Source of the DNA: Rhodococcus sp. CH91
GTDB lineage: Bacteria; Actinomycetota; Actinomycetes; Mycobacteriales; Mycobacteriaceae
Length of the DNA stretch: 64,000 nt
Assembly: GCF_022554085.1 (NCBI RefSeq)
Contig: NZ_JAKFYR010000001.1
Coordinates: forward strand, 62,001 to 126,000
Reading direction: 5' to 3'
This document shows positions 1 through 11,652 of the stretch, piece by piece (the first letter of the stretch is position 1; each line of letters opens with the position of its first letter). The position numbers were made by a program, and so were the translations under genes. The notes under the pieces were generated by a model. It had not been told where the DNA came from, ran no database searches, and saw nothing but the letters and a program-made list of their open reading frames with translations.

Positions 1-703
1 TGGTGAGGATGCCGGACAACGACGCCGCGAACTGCGCGAAGCCCGGGTTGCGTGCGGGTAGGAACATCGCGGCGGTGCCGCCCATCGACAGGCCGACGAG
101 ACCACGCTTGTCGGTGGTGCGCCAGTCGCGTTCGAGGAGCGGGGGCAGTTCCTTCGTCAGGAACGTCTCCCACTTGTAGTTCTGTCCGTTGTTCTGGTCG
201 ACCCAGTCCGAATAGAAGCTGGACTGGCCGCCCACCGGAAGCACGACGTTGACGTTCTTGTCGGCGAAGAACGATTCGGCGTCCGTCTCGAGCGTCCACC
301 CGCTCTCGTCGTCGCGCGCCCGCATGCCGTCGAGCATGAAGACCGACGGGAAACGCGCGTCGGGCTTGCTGTTCCAGTCGCGAGCGAGCAGCAACTGCAC
401 CTGGATGGGGGTGCCCATCGACGGCGAATCGATCCACAGGGCGACACGCCGGTCGGTGAGCCAGTCGACCGAACGGACCGTGGCTCCGGCGGCAGTGCCG
501 GCCGTGGGACTCGACTGGGTCGTGAGCGGGTCGGCTGCGGCGACCGAGACGGTGGTCAGGCCCGCTGCGACCGGAACGACGAGGGCGGCCGCGATCAGCG
601 CGAGTGCGCGGGTCCTGCCTCGTCGCGCACCGCCTGCACGAGCGGTCTTTCCGTCCGGCCGTATCCGTCGCCCGCCGTGCTCGAGCTCAGTTCGCATCTG
701 CAT
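1..703 (-). CDS. Ag85-type mycolyltransferase, 3' end outside window
   Basis: This is a secreted alpha/beta hydrolase of the antigen 85 family. Such enzymes move mycolic acids from trehalose monomycolate to arabinogalactan or trehalose in the outer envelope. About 234 residues are visible. An Arg-rich start and a hydrophobic stretch at residues 36-57 form the signal peptide. The nucleophile motif GLSMGG lies near residue 204, and the catalytic Asp/Glu and His would lie beyond the window edge. The start could be the ATG at 703 or the in-frame ATG at 697; no strong Shine-Dalgarno sequence decides between them. It is a paralogue of the next gene (984-1994): both carry LPVGGQSSFY and KWETFL. The tandem resembles fbpA/fbpD of mycobacteria. 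Confidence 0.88.
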   Translation of the reverse strand, partial: MQMRTELEHGGRRIRPDGKTARAGGARRGRTRALALIAAALVVPVAAGLTTVSVAAADPLTTQSSPTAGTAAGATVRSVDWLTDRRVALWIDSPSMGTPIQVQLLLARDWNSKPDARFPSVFMLDGMRARDDESGWTLETDAESFFADKNVNVVLPVGGQSSFYSDWVDQNNGQNYKWETFLTKELPPLLERDWRTTDKRGLVGLSMGGTAAMFLPARNPGFAQFAASLSGILT

Positions 704-897
704 CGCTCACTTTCTGCGTTGCCGGGGTTCCTGCCGCGCTGCGCGGATACGGATGGATCGCGACAGTGGGCAGTGGCAGGGCGTCCCGGCTGGATGTGCC
801 GACCCGAGGAACCGGAGTCCCGAATCTTGTTTCTACACCGAGAGCACCTCGAATCGGGGGTGCCGCGCTGTGACGGATGCGAAATTGCAGTGAAAGC

Positions 898-934
898 ACG
901 ACGCCCGCTCACCGAAGTGGTGAGCGGGCGTCGT
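898..934 (-). terminator. Hairpin terminator after second mycolyltransferase gene
   Basis: A perfect 16-bp stem (898-913 with 919-934) closes a 5-nt loop, about 50 nt past the stop codon at 984. There is only a weak T run behind it, as is common in actinobacteria. It separates the two mycolyltransferase genes transcriptionally. Confidence 0.75.
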
Positions 935-983
935 CGAACAGTGCGTACCGGAACGGCCCCGGGGGGCTACCGCAGCCCTGACG

Positions 984-1994
984 TCAGAATGCGTTCAGCG
1001 CCTCGAGGATCTGCGGACGTGCCTTCCACAGCTGGTCCTCCCAGTACTTCCATGCGTGCGTGCCGCGCGCCGGGAAGTCGAAGGTGGCCGGGATGCCGAG
1101 CGTGGCGAGCTTGATCTGGAACGCGCGGGTCTGTGCGAGGGACAGCGCCTCGAGCGCCATTCCGTTGGCCGTGTTGTAGTAGCCGACGAAGCCCTGCGGG
1201 TTGTCGTGCTGGCCGGGCAGACCGCTGGCGGCCGAGATGTACAGCGACAGGCCCTCGAGCTTCGGTGCGAAGACGAAGGGGTCGTTGCGCAGCCAGGCCG
1301 GGCTCCACGGCGGGCCCCACATCGCGTCGACGTTGTAACGACCGGCGTCGAGCATCGCCACGCGGATCGCCTCACGCATGCCCGGAGCGGACAGGTTCAG
1401 GTAACCGGAGAGCGACGACGCGAACTTGAACTGGTCGCGGTGGTAGGCGGCCAGGGTCAGAGCGGCCGAGCCACCCATCGACAGGCCGAGGATGCCGTTG
1501 TTGCTGCGCGAGACACCGCGGGTGGCGAGGTAGTCGGGCAGCTGCTGGGTCAGGAAGGTCTCCCACTTGTAGGTGACTTCCTGGTCGTTCAGGTTGGAGG
1601 GCGAATACCAGTCCGTGTAGAAGCTCGACTGTCCACCGACCGGCATGACGAGGCTGACGTTGTCGTTCGCGAACTGCTGAAGGGCGTTCGTCTCGAACGT
1701 CCACGCATTCGCGTCGTCCCGCGCGCGCAGGCCGTCGAGCAGGTAGAGCGCCGCGTCGCCACCGCGCGCGGCCCACTGGATCTGGACCTTGATCGGACCC
1801 ATGTCGGAATCGACGAAGACCTCTTCGAAGCCCCCGGCGGGTGCGCGGTGCGAGACCGGTGCTCCCTGAGCCGGTGCGGCGATCGCAGCGGTGGTTCCGA
1901 CAAGGCCGGCAGCCACGGGGAGGACCAGGGCCGCGGCGGCGGTACCGAGCAGTCGCCGGCGAAGGCCCTGCCTCAACCTCGGGACAAAACGCAT
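984..1994 (-). CDS. Ag85-type mycolyltransferase
   Basis: A secreted mycolyltransferase of 336 residues, close to the usual Ag85 length. The signal peptide is Arg-rich (MRFVPRLRQGLRRR) followed by a hydrophobic run ending in an Ala-rich cleavage region near residue 45. The nucleophile motif GLSMGGSAAL sits near residue 172, and the C-terminal THAWKYW supplies the catalytic His near residue 311. I chose the ATG at 1994 because a GAGAG element lies about 9 nt upstream and the signal peptide begins there; an upstream in-frame start at 2078 would add an implausible Arg/Thr-rich extension. It is followed by a strong hairpin and lies 266 bp from aftB, so it is probably transcribed on its own. It belongs to the same family as the gene at 1-703. 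Confidence 0.92.
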   Translation of the reverse strand: MRFVPRLRQGLRRRLLGTAAAALVLPVAAGLVGTTAAIAAPAQGAPVSHRAPAGGFEEVFVDSDMGPIKVQIQWAARGGDAALYLLDGLRARDDANAWTFETNALQQFANDNVSLVMPVGGQSSFYTDWYSPSNLNDQEVTYKWETFLTQQLPDYLATRGVSRSNNGILGLSMGGSAALTLAAYHRDQFKFASSLSGYLNLSAPGMREAIRVAMLDAGRYNVDAMWGPPWSPAWLRNDPFVFAPKLEGLSLYISAASGLPGQHDNPQGFVGYYNTANGMALEALSLAQTRAFQIKLATLGIPATFDFPARGTHAWKYWEDQLWKARPQILEALNAF

Positions 1995-2260
1995 GAACAA
2001 TGCTCTCTTTCTCGTCTGCGGCGTCCGCGTTCGCGTCCCCCGGATTCCGGCGAAGACGGCCGCGGAAGGCCGCCCCAAGTCACACTGCGGTCAAAACTGT
2101 AAAGGACCGCGTGATCTCTGACAAACCCTCGTTTCACAGGTCTTTGGCCCTTCTTGAATCGAAGATCAAGCGGGCACTGCCGGAAAGTTATTCGTCCGTG
2201 ATGTGCTGTGATCCTATCGAGACCCGATCTGCCGGTCCATGTCGATCTTCGTGATCGGCC

Positions 2261-4231
2261 TCACCCGCGCGGCGGCGGCATGGGCAGGTCACAGCGCTGG
2301 ATCTCGTATTCGGGCACACGTTCGATCCGGTACGAGGCGTACTCGAACGCGTTGCGCAGGTTCCGCTTGAACAGCGGCCAGCTCAACTCGGCACTCGACG
2401 AGTCCAGTAGCTCCCTCGTCTCCGGACACGTCAACGCCGTCTTCGCCATGGCCACCCACTCCTCGTCCAGATAGCCCGGCAGCCACGGATGCACGTCGAC
2501 CATGCCCGAATCGGCCACCACCCAGTCGGGGAACAGGATCTTGTCGTGCCCGATGCGTCCGTCCTCGAGACGCTCGGTGTGCGCGGCGAGCGGGTAGGCC
2601 AGCCCCATCTGATCGACGACCCGCACGTCCAGTCCGGTGTTCATGCTCGTCATGCCGAGATTCAGGAAGAACACCGTGTGCCCGGCACCCCCCGGGGGGA
2701 TCGGCTCCGGCGGCGGCACCACGTCCCATGCGTCGAAGGAAGGGGTCGGCAGCAGCAGGCCGCCGTTCGGCGTGTTCGAGATCGCCTCGACCATCGCCCG
2801 CATACGCGGATAGTCCAGATAGTCCTCCGCGCGGATGGGGTGCGCATGCCCGGTGTTGAGGGCGTAGAAGGCTCTCTCGTCGACGATCCCCGAACGACCC
2901 ACCACCGCACCCTCGGTCATGCCTGTCGTGTTGGATGCGAACGCCGCCCAGACGACGGTGGTGAGCCACATCAGGCCCAGTGCGGCCGCGACGTGCGTGG
3001 GCCGGTTGTTCCCGAGTTCGGCGCGCTCCGGTATCCGCAGAGGCACGACCGCGACCGGCAACAGCAGGCAGAACAGCGGGGGCAGAAGCACCCGGCCGTG
3101 CATGAAGTCGCCACCCACACGCAGCGAGTAGAGCGCGAGCAGCAGACCGGAGCCGAGGAACAGCACGACGACAGCGGTCGGGGTGCGCAGCAGGTTCTGT
3201 GCCCTGACCGCCGTGGCCCGCACGTCGTGCGGATCGGGCAGGGCGGTGCGCCGGGCGCGACTCGCACCGTCGCGACCGGTCGCCAGGACGAGCGCGACGA
3301 GACCGACGAGGAGCAACAACGGCAGCCAGAGCGCATACGGGACGACGAGATTGGCGAGATAGTCGAAACCCTGCGACCACTTCGCGCCGCCGGCGTCCTT
3401 GGCGACCGCGGTATTGGGATAGGGCAGGCCGTAGTAGCCCATGCGCCAGACCTGGTAGCCGACCGGAACGGCACCTGCCACCGCGACCATCGCGACCCGG
3501 ACCCGCACGTCGAGGCCGGGAGCGAGGAAGAGCATCGCCAGCGCGAGCACCGCGACGATCGCCAGTTCGGGCCGGACGAGCGGCCCGAGTCCGGCGACGA
3601 ATGCCGTCGCGAGGATCGGCAGCGTGCCCGGGAGCGGGCCGTCCCGTCCCGGGGTGGGGGTGGCCCACCGCACCATGAGCAGCCACAGCAGGCCGAGCCA
3701 GCAGATCACCAGGCAGGATTCGAGCCCCGACGTCGCGAAGTCACGGGCCGGGGGCACCGCGATGTAGACGAGGACACCGGCGGGCAGGAGCAGCACGGTC
3801 GCGGAACTCGCGCGGAGCCGCCATCGGTACAGCCGCGCGGCACCGAACATCGCGAGGACGATCGCGGTCGTCGACAACACGAGCGCGATCGTGAGCACGA
3901 CGTATTCCAGACGGATGCCCGTGAGCCATCCGCCCGCGTAGACGATGTAAGTCCACGCCGTGGAGGTGTTGGCCTCGACGCGCTCCCCCACGTTGAACAC
4001 CGGGCCGTTACCGGCGAGGAGGTTGCGCACGGTCCTCAGAACGATGAGTCCGTCGTCGGCGATCCAGCGCCGCTCCCAGGCTCCCCAGAACATCAGCAGC
4101 GCGGCGACGACCACGCCGGTGGCGAACACTCCCCCGGCGAAACGGTCACGCCGGGGGGACCGAACCGTACGGAACGGTCCGGCCTCGGTGTCGTCGACGC
4201 CGCGCACGACGTCAGAAGAGGTAGACAGCAC
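2261..4231 (-). CDS. aftB: Arabinofuranosyltransferase AftB
   Basis: A membrane GT-C glycosyltransferase of 656 residues that adds terminal beta-(1->2) arabinofuranose from decaprenylphosphoryl-arabinose to arabinan at the outer face of the membrane. About ten hydrophobic segments fill residues 35-430. The family acidic pair appears early in the first large loop as WIADDGLI near residue 57. A soluble C-terminal domain follows. The GTG start at 4231 lies inside the end of ubiA (20-bp overlap), which points to translational coupling. Order and overlap match Rv3805c-Rv3806c. It is the last gene of the glf-glfT2-PAP2-ubiA-aftB operon. Confidence 0.92.
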   Translation of the reverse strand: MLSTSSDVVRGVDDTEAGPFRTVRSPRRDRFAGGVFATGVVVAALLMFWGAWERRWIADDGLIVLRTVRNLLAGNGPVFNVGERVEANTSTAWTYIVYAGGWLTGIRLEYVVLTIALVLSTTAIVLAMFGAARLYRWRLRASSATVLLLPAGVLVYIAVPPARDFATSGLESCLVICWLGLLWLLMVRWATPTPGRDGPLPGTLPILATAFVAGLGPLVRPELAIVAVLALAMLFLAPGLDVRVRVAMVAVAGAVPVGYQVWRMGYYGLPYPNTAVAKDAGGAKWSQGFDYLANLVVPYALWLPLLLLVGLVALVLATGRDGASRARRTALPDPHDVRATAVRAQNLLRTPTAVVVLFLGSGLLLALYSLRVGGDFMHGRVLLPPLFCLLLPVAVVPLRIPERAELGNNRPTHVAAALGLMWLTTVVWAAFASNTTGMTEGAVVGRSGIVDERAFYALNTGHAHPIRAEDYLDYPRMRAMVEAISNTPNGGLLLPTPSFDAWDVVPPPEPIPPGGAGHTVFFLNLGMTSMNTGLDVRVVDQMGLAYPLAAHTERLEDGRIGHDKILFPDWVVADSGMVDVHPWLPGYLDEEWVAMAKTALTCPETRELLDSSSAELSWPLFKRNLRNAFEYASYRIERVPEYEIQRCDLPMPPPRG

Positions 4232-5117
4232 CGCCGACCACCAGGATCCACACCACCGCGAGCAACTGCAGCACCCGGTCCTTCAGCGCGATCTCCTCGG
4301 GTTCGCCGGCTTCACCACCGTCGACATCCACCGCGTACCGCAGGATCGCGACGACGAACGGGATCATCGAGATCGCGTACCAGTTGGATCCGGCCACATT
4401 GTCCTGCTCGAACGCCCACAGGCCGTAGCAGAGCACCACGGCGGTCGCCGCCACGGTCCAGACGAACCGCAGGTAGGTCTCCGTGTAGTACTCGAGCGAC
4501 TTGCGGATCTTCGCGCCGGTGCGGGTCGTGAGACGCAGTTCCGCGTAGCGCTTGCCCGCGGCCATGAACAGCGACCCGAACGCCATGATCAGCAGGAACC
4601 ACTGGGACAGCGGGATTTCTGCGGCCACACCGCCTGCGATGGCCCGGATCAGGAATCCGGACGAGACGATGCAGATGTCGAGCACGGCCTGGTGCTTGAG
4701 CCCGAAGCAGTAGGCGAGCTGGATGGCGATGTAGACCGCCATGACCACGGCGAGCTGCCAGTTCGCAAGGAACGACAGCAGGATGGAACCGGTCAGCAGC
4801 ACCACCGCGAGGATGTACGCGAGCCGTACCGGGAGCACACCCGCAGCGATCGGCCGGAACCGTTTCGTGGGGTGCTCGCGATCGGCCTCGACGTCCATCG
4901 CGTCGTTGACGAGGTAGATGCCCGAGGCAGCCATGCAGAAGACGACGAACGCGAGAGCAACGGGCAGCAGCACGTCCACTTCGGTGACCGATCCGGCCGC
5001 CATCGGCGCCGCGAGCACCAGGACGTTCTTGACCCACTGGCGCGGGCGGACCGCCTTGACGATGCCCGCCGCCAAGGTCTTGGGCGCCTCCTGTACGGGC
5101 GCCGCCTCCTCGCTCAT
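4212..5117 (-). CDS. ubiA: Decaprenyl-phosphate phosphoribosyltransferase (UbiA)
   Basis: This 301-residue UbiA-superfamily enzyme condenses decaprenyl phosphate with phosphoribosyl pyrophosphate, the first committed step to decaprenylphosphoryl-arabinose, the donor used by AftB and other arabinosyltransferases. The Asp-rich metal/pyrophosphate motif NDAMDVEADREHPTKRFRP starts at Asn71. About nine hydrophobic segments surround it. The ATG at 5117 overlaps the stop of the PAP2 gene (ATGA). The length equals that of Rv3806c. The gene sits between the PAP2 gene, thought to supply the downstream phosphatase, and aftB. Confidence 0.94.
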   Translation of the reverse strand: MSEEAAPVQEAPKTLAAGIVKAVRPRQWVKNVLVLAAPMAAGSVTEVDVLLPVALAFVVFCMAASGIYLVNDAMDVEADREHPTKRFRPIAAGVLPVRLAYILAVVLLTGSILLSFLANWQLAVVMAVYIAIQLAYCFGLKHQAVLDICIVSSGFLIRAIAGGVAAEIPLSQWFLLIMAFGSLFMAAGKRYAELRLTTRTGAKIRKSLEYYTETYLRFVWTVAATAVVLCYGLWAFEQDNVAGSNWYAISMIPFVVAILRYAVDVDGGEAGEPEEIALKDRVLQLLAVVWILVVGGAVYLF

Positions 5118-5699
5118 CGCTCTCCCCACTTCTTCTCGGCCTGCACCACGACCGCAGCGGACGCCGCGCCCAGCGCCGCGCCGGCCAGGACGTCCGTCGG
5201 ATAGTGCACACCCAGCACGAGGCGCGACAGCATCATGGGCGGCACGAGTACCGCCGGAAAGGGTAGCCCGGTAGCGCGGGCGAGCAGCACGGCCGCCGCC
5301 GTTGTGGACGTCACATGTGACGACGGGAAGCTCAACCGGCTCGGGGTGGACACGTTGACCTGCACCGTCGGGTCGACGGGACGCGGACGTCGCACGACCC
5401 GCTTGATCACGACCGACGCGGCGTGGGCACCGAAAGCACCGACCGCCACGCTCGCCCACTTCCGGCGACGGGGACGGTCGATCAGGGCACCGGCGGCACC
5501 GATGGCGATCCAGCCGAGAGCATGCTCACCGAAGTGCGACATGCCCCGGGCGATCGTCGTCGCCGCGGGCACGGCACCGGCGGTGGCCTGCACGGTCTGC
5601 AGCACCCGGACCTCGGTGTCGGTACTCCTCCAGTGACGTTCCGCCTCGCCGTCTGCTGCGGACGCGACAGTGCTGTCGCCTGCGGACGCAGCGGTGTTG

Positions 5700-5722
<23 letters not shown>
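5114..5722 (-). CDS. PAP2-family phosphatase (Rv3807c-like)
   Basis: A membrane phosphatase of 202 residues with the three PAP2 signatures in order: KRVVRRPRP, PSSHVTS and SRLVLGVHYPTD. In this locus it is the candidate that removes the 5-phosphate from decaprenylphosphoryl-phosphoribose made by UbiA; that role is inferred from the mycobacterial locus. The first 40 residues are polar, Ala/Ser/Thr-rich and probably cytosolic. The GTG start at 5722 is preceded by AGGAGG about 8 nt away and overlaps the 3' end of glfT2 by 23 bp. Confidence 0.88.
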
Positions 5723-8905
<3,183 letters not shown>

Positions 8906-8913
8906 TCACACCG

Positions 8914-9669
8914 TCACACATAGTGGGTCAGTGCGTCGCGGACGAATTCGGCGCCCGCACGGCCTCCGTAGTTCGCCGCGAACCGCTCGTCCTCGACGTA
9001 CATGTCGGCGAGACCGAGCACGTACTCCGTGGAGCTTCCTTCCGCCGTGCCGTAGCCGGGCGTGCCGGGTATCGACGACAACCACTCGACGTGGCGCCGG
9101 GCGAGATCCTGCGCCTCCGGGCCGGCCGGATCCAGTCCGGCCTCCGCCGCTTCGGCCCACTCGCGGTTCAGCTGCCCGACCTGCGTCACCCGGGCACTGC
9201 GCTCGTCGTCATCCAGCTCGCGCCACCAGCGGTCGCTGTCGTCGTAGGCGCGTTCGCCCCACCGTTCGATCACTTCGTCCCGGTACTGCCGGTGGTCGAA
9301 CCCGTCGAACATGTCGTCTGCCACGAGTTCCTCTCCTCTCTCCGTCTTCTCCAAGGTCGTGCGAACCGCCTCGATGCGGCGGTCCACCTGCCGGCGCTCG
9401 TGTTCGAGCAGATCGAGGTGAGTGCGCAGCGCGGTCGCGGTGTCGTCGTGCCCGGCGAGCACCTCCTTGATCGCCGGCAACGCGAGCCCGAGATCGCGGA
9501 GCAACAGGATGCGCTGGAGTCGCACGAGGGCGTTCTCGTCGTAGAACCGCATACCGTTGCTGCCGGTCCGGCACGGCGGCAACACACCGACATCGCCGTA
9601 GTGCCGCAGGGTGCGACTGGTGACGCCGGCGGTCCGAGCAAGTTCCTGGATGGACCATTCGCGCGGCAT
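8914..9669 (-). CDS. MerR-family regulator with TipAS-type effector domain
   Basis: A 251-residue regulator. Residues 1-70 are a MerR winged helix (WSIQELARTAGVTSRTLRHY, then MRFYDENALVRLQRI). A coiled-coil dimerisation helix follows (about 75-110). The C-terminal domain (about 125-251), rich in Trp, Tyr, Glu and Asp, resembles TipAS, which binds thiopeptides and other hydrophobic drugs. The ATG at 9669 follows AGGTGAGG. No dedicated target gene lies next to it: glf is separated by a terminator. Its own promoter carries a dyad (9709-9723), so autoregulation is likely. The effector cannot be read from the sequence. Confidence 0.87.
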   Translation of the reverse strand: MPREWSIQELARTAGVTSRTLRHYGDVGVLPPCRTGSNGMRFYDENALVRLQRILLLRDLGLALPAIKEVLAGHDDTATALRTHLDLLEHERRQVDRRIEAVRTTLEKTERGEELVADDMFDGFDHRQYRDEVIERWGERAYDDSDRWWRELDDDERSARVTQVGQLNREWAEAAEAGLDPAGPEAQDLARRHVEWLSSIPGTPGYGTAEGSSTEYVLGLADMYVEDERFAANYGGRAGAEFVRDALTHYV

Positions 9670-9708
9670 GTCCTCACCTCTTCCTTACGACTGCAATCAG
9701 CGTGCACG

Positions 9709-9723
9709 TTGACGCTGCGTCAA
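9709..9723 (-). promoter_or_regulatory. MerR-type operator in promoter spacer
   Basis: The palindrome TTGACGC-N-GCGTCAA lies ahead of the MerR gene. On the minus strand a TTGACA hexamer directly precedes it, and a 19-nt spacer containing the dyad leads to CACGCT. A stretched 19-nt spacer with an internal dyad is the classic layout of MerR-activated promoters. Confidence 0.6.
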
Positions 9724-9759
9724 TGTCAACACCGCGCGGTTCGATACCGCACGACGACG

Positions 9760-9792
9760 CCGGCCGGCCGCCCTGGTGGGGCGACCGGCCGG
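9760..9792 (-). terminator. Terminator after SpoIID-domain gene
   Basis: A GC-rich inverted repeat (CCGGCCGG... near 9760-9774 with its complement near 9779-9792) around a TGGT loop lies about 27 nt past the stop of the SpoIID-domain gene. Confidence 0.6.
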
Positions 9793-9818
9793 TGACTGCC
9801 GACAGGTGTCGTGGCGGG

Positions 9819-11378
9819 TTACTCGGCGCTACCGGTGCTCGGGAACCAGTCCTTCAGGAAACTCGCGTCGATCACCTGGGCACCGAGATCCGGCGTCCAC
9901 ACGATCGCGCCACCGGTGAAGATCCGGAATTTGCCGATCTCGTCGGGCAGCATCAGTTCGGGACCGATGGGGGATCCGAGAACACTCTCGACGCCTCCGA
10001 GGTCCAGATAGGCCTGCTCGATGGGAGAGGTGCCGTTGCCACTGCCGAAGGGATCGATGCCGACCTCCGGGCCGGGCTCGGGTGCCGGGGTGGTCTCCGG
10101 GGCGTCCTCGTCGATTCCTTCCTTGACGGTGAACCAATCGGAGCGCAGTCCGAGTCGCGTCCGCGCCTCGGCGCCGGTCGTCTCGATCGTGCGGTCGGAG
10201 CCGACGACACGGACGCGGGTCACGCGGCCGCCTTCGGCACCGAGATTGTTCCGGGCGAGCACCTCGAAGGCCTGTAGGTCGCCGACGCCGAATTTGCTGC
10301 CGATCTCGGCGGCGGTGAAGGTCTTGGCCCATTCGCGGTTGGGCGCGACCTTGTCGCCCTCGTCCTCCACGGGCGGGAAGGTGCCGCCCGCCGAGTATCC
10401 GCCGGTGGATGCGGAGAACTCGCTGCGCACCACCTCGCCGTTCTTCATCAGTACGGTGCCGCGGGTCGTACGCACCCCGTCGTCCGTGCGCGGATCCTCC
10501 ACGCCCGAACCGCCGTAGACCTGGCAGTCGGTGGTGTCGCAGGTCTGCCACTTCTCGTGGCGCTTCTCGGCCAGCGCGTAGGACCGCGCGGCGATGGCCT
10601 GCGCACGCAGCGCCTCGGCGCCACCGGTGTCGGCCCAGCCGGGCAGGGCTTCGGCAGGCACGACGCTGCGCAGGTAGTCCTCCAGGTGGAGCCGGTTGAC
10701 GGTCCGCGGGGCGGCACCGTCGAGCACCACACCCAGGGCACCGCGGTACGTCTTGTCGTCCGAGCACAGTGTCAGGTGCTCGTTGCGTGGCCGGTCCTCA
10801 CCGAGGTCGATCGGATCGACCCACGGAAGGTCGGTCGAGGCCTGCCACAGCACGTCGCCGCTGCACCCGGCCGTGACGACGACGTTCGCGCCGCCGTCCG
10901 GGGTGGGCGTCAGGTGGGCCGCCTCGCCCGGGGCGATCTGCCGGCCGGCGACGACGAGCCCGGCGTCGGAGTACACGTCGAGGGTGTGGTCGTCGCGGGC
11001 GCTGAGGCGGACCGCGATCATCGGATCCTCGACGGTGCCGAGCTCGGTACCGCCGTAGTAGTGGGCGATGATCCGTTCGGCGGTCCAGCCGTCCTGGGCG
11101 TAGCCGTAGGCGCCCCACTGCCCCATGCCCCGACCGTGACCGTGGCCGAATCCGGTGAAGGTGAACGGCGTGTCGGCCGAAACAGCCTGCACGACATCCG
11201 TACTCGTCGATCCGCTGTGCACGACCGCACCCACGCCGGCACCGAGGAGCAGTGCCGGGGCGAGCCCGAGCGTGGCAGCACGGGCGAGCGAGGGACGCCA
11301 GCCGTTGCGCAGCGGCCTGCCGAGAATGATGCGCCGCCGCCGGATCCTGCCTCTGCGCCCGATGGACTGTCGTGCCAT
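9819..11378 (-). CDS. Secreted SpoIID/LytB-domain protein with LGFP-like C-terminus
   Basis: A cell-wall protein of 519 residues. An Arg-rich N-terminus (MARQSIGRRGRIRRRRI) leads into a hydrophobic helix near 35-55. The SpoIID core follows: HLEDYLRSVVPAEALPGW, then ALRAQAIAARSYAL, and a Ser/Thr/Gly-rich STGGYSAGG. The Glu in VPAEALP matches the catalytic Glu of SpoIID lytic transglycosylases. The last 80 residues (LGGVESVLGSPIGPE onwards) look like an LGFP wall-binding unit. I chose the ATG at 11378 because GAGGGAG lies 7 nt upstream; an in-frame start at 11453 adds only basic residues. It diverges from the amidase gene, suggesting paired control of wall hydrolysis. Confidence 0.86.
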   Translation of the reverse strand: MARQSIGRRGRIRRRRIILGRPLRNGWRPSLARAATLGLAPALLLGAGVGAVVHSGSTSTDVVQAVSADTPFTFTGFGHGHGRGMGQWGAYGYAQDGWTAERIIAHYYGGTELGTVEDPMIAVRLSARDDHTLDVYSDAGLVVAGRQIAPGEAAHLTPTPDGGANVVVTAGCSGDVLWQASTDLPWVDPIDLGEDRPRNEHLTLCSDDKTYRGALGVVLDGAAPRTVNRLHLEDYLRSVVPAEALPGWADTGGAEALRAQAIAARSYALAEKRHEKWQTCDTTDCQVYGGSGVEDPRTDDGVRTTRGTVLMKNGEVVRSEFSASTGGYSAGGTFPPVEDEGDKVAPNREWAKTFTAAEIGSKFGVGDLQAFEVLARNNLGAEGGRVTRVRVVGSDRTIETTGAEARTRLGLRSDWFTVKEGIDEDAPETTPAPEPGPEVGIDPFGSGNGTSPIEQAYLDLGGVESVLGSPIGPELMLPDEIGKFRIFTGGAIVWTPDLGAQVIDASFLKDWFPSTGSAE

Positions 11379-11487
11379 GACGTTGCTCCCTCGTTGTCGC
11401 TTTCGGCGCGAACTCGTGATCCGCGATATCGGACATTTTCGACCGATCCTCAAGCTCAGGTTGAGGCTTAAGGTTTGCTGCGTCTAG

Positions 11488-11525
11488 TGTGACAAGAGTG
11501 ACGGAGCTAGGCAACAAATGTCACA
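11488..11525. promoter_or_regulatory. Repeated TGTGAC/GTCACA half-sites between two wall-hydrolase genes
   Basis: Within 274 bp between the divergent SpoIID-domain and amidase genes lie TGTGACA (11488-11494), GTGACGG (11498-11504) and TGTCACA (11519-11525). The first two form a direct repeat with a 10-bp period; the first and third form an inverted repeat. GTCACA-type direct repeats resemble MtrA boxes of mycobacteria, whose regulon includes wall hydrolases; that link is inferred. Confidence 0.4.
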
Positions 11526-11652
11526 GAAGCAACACAGGAATCACGCGTTACAGAACTTTCGCGGCCGATCCGAACCACGGACGCGGTACGTGAGGGACGA
11601 TCCGAAGTCGGGACCGTCCGACCCGAGCATCAACGACAGGGAGTAGCAAACA

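Noticed and set aside
2489-4531. 680-codon plus-strand frame opposite aftB and ubiA
   Set aside because: Shadow frame caused by high GC; the minus strand has clear AftB and UbiA signatures.
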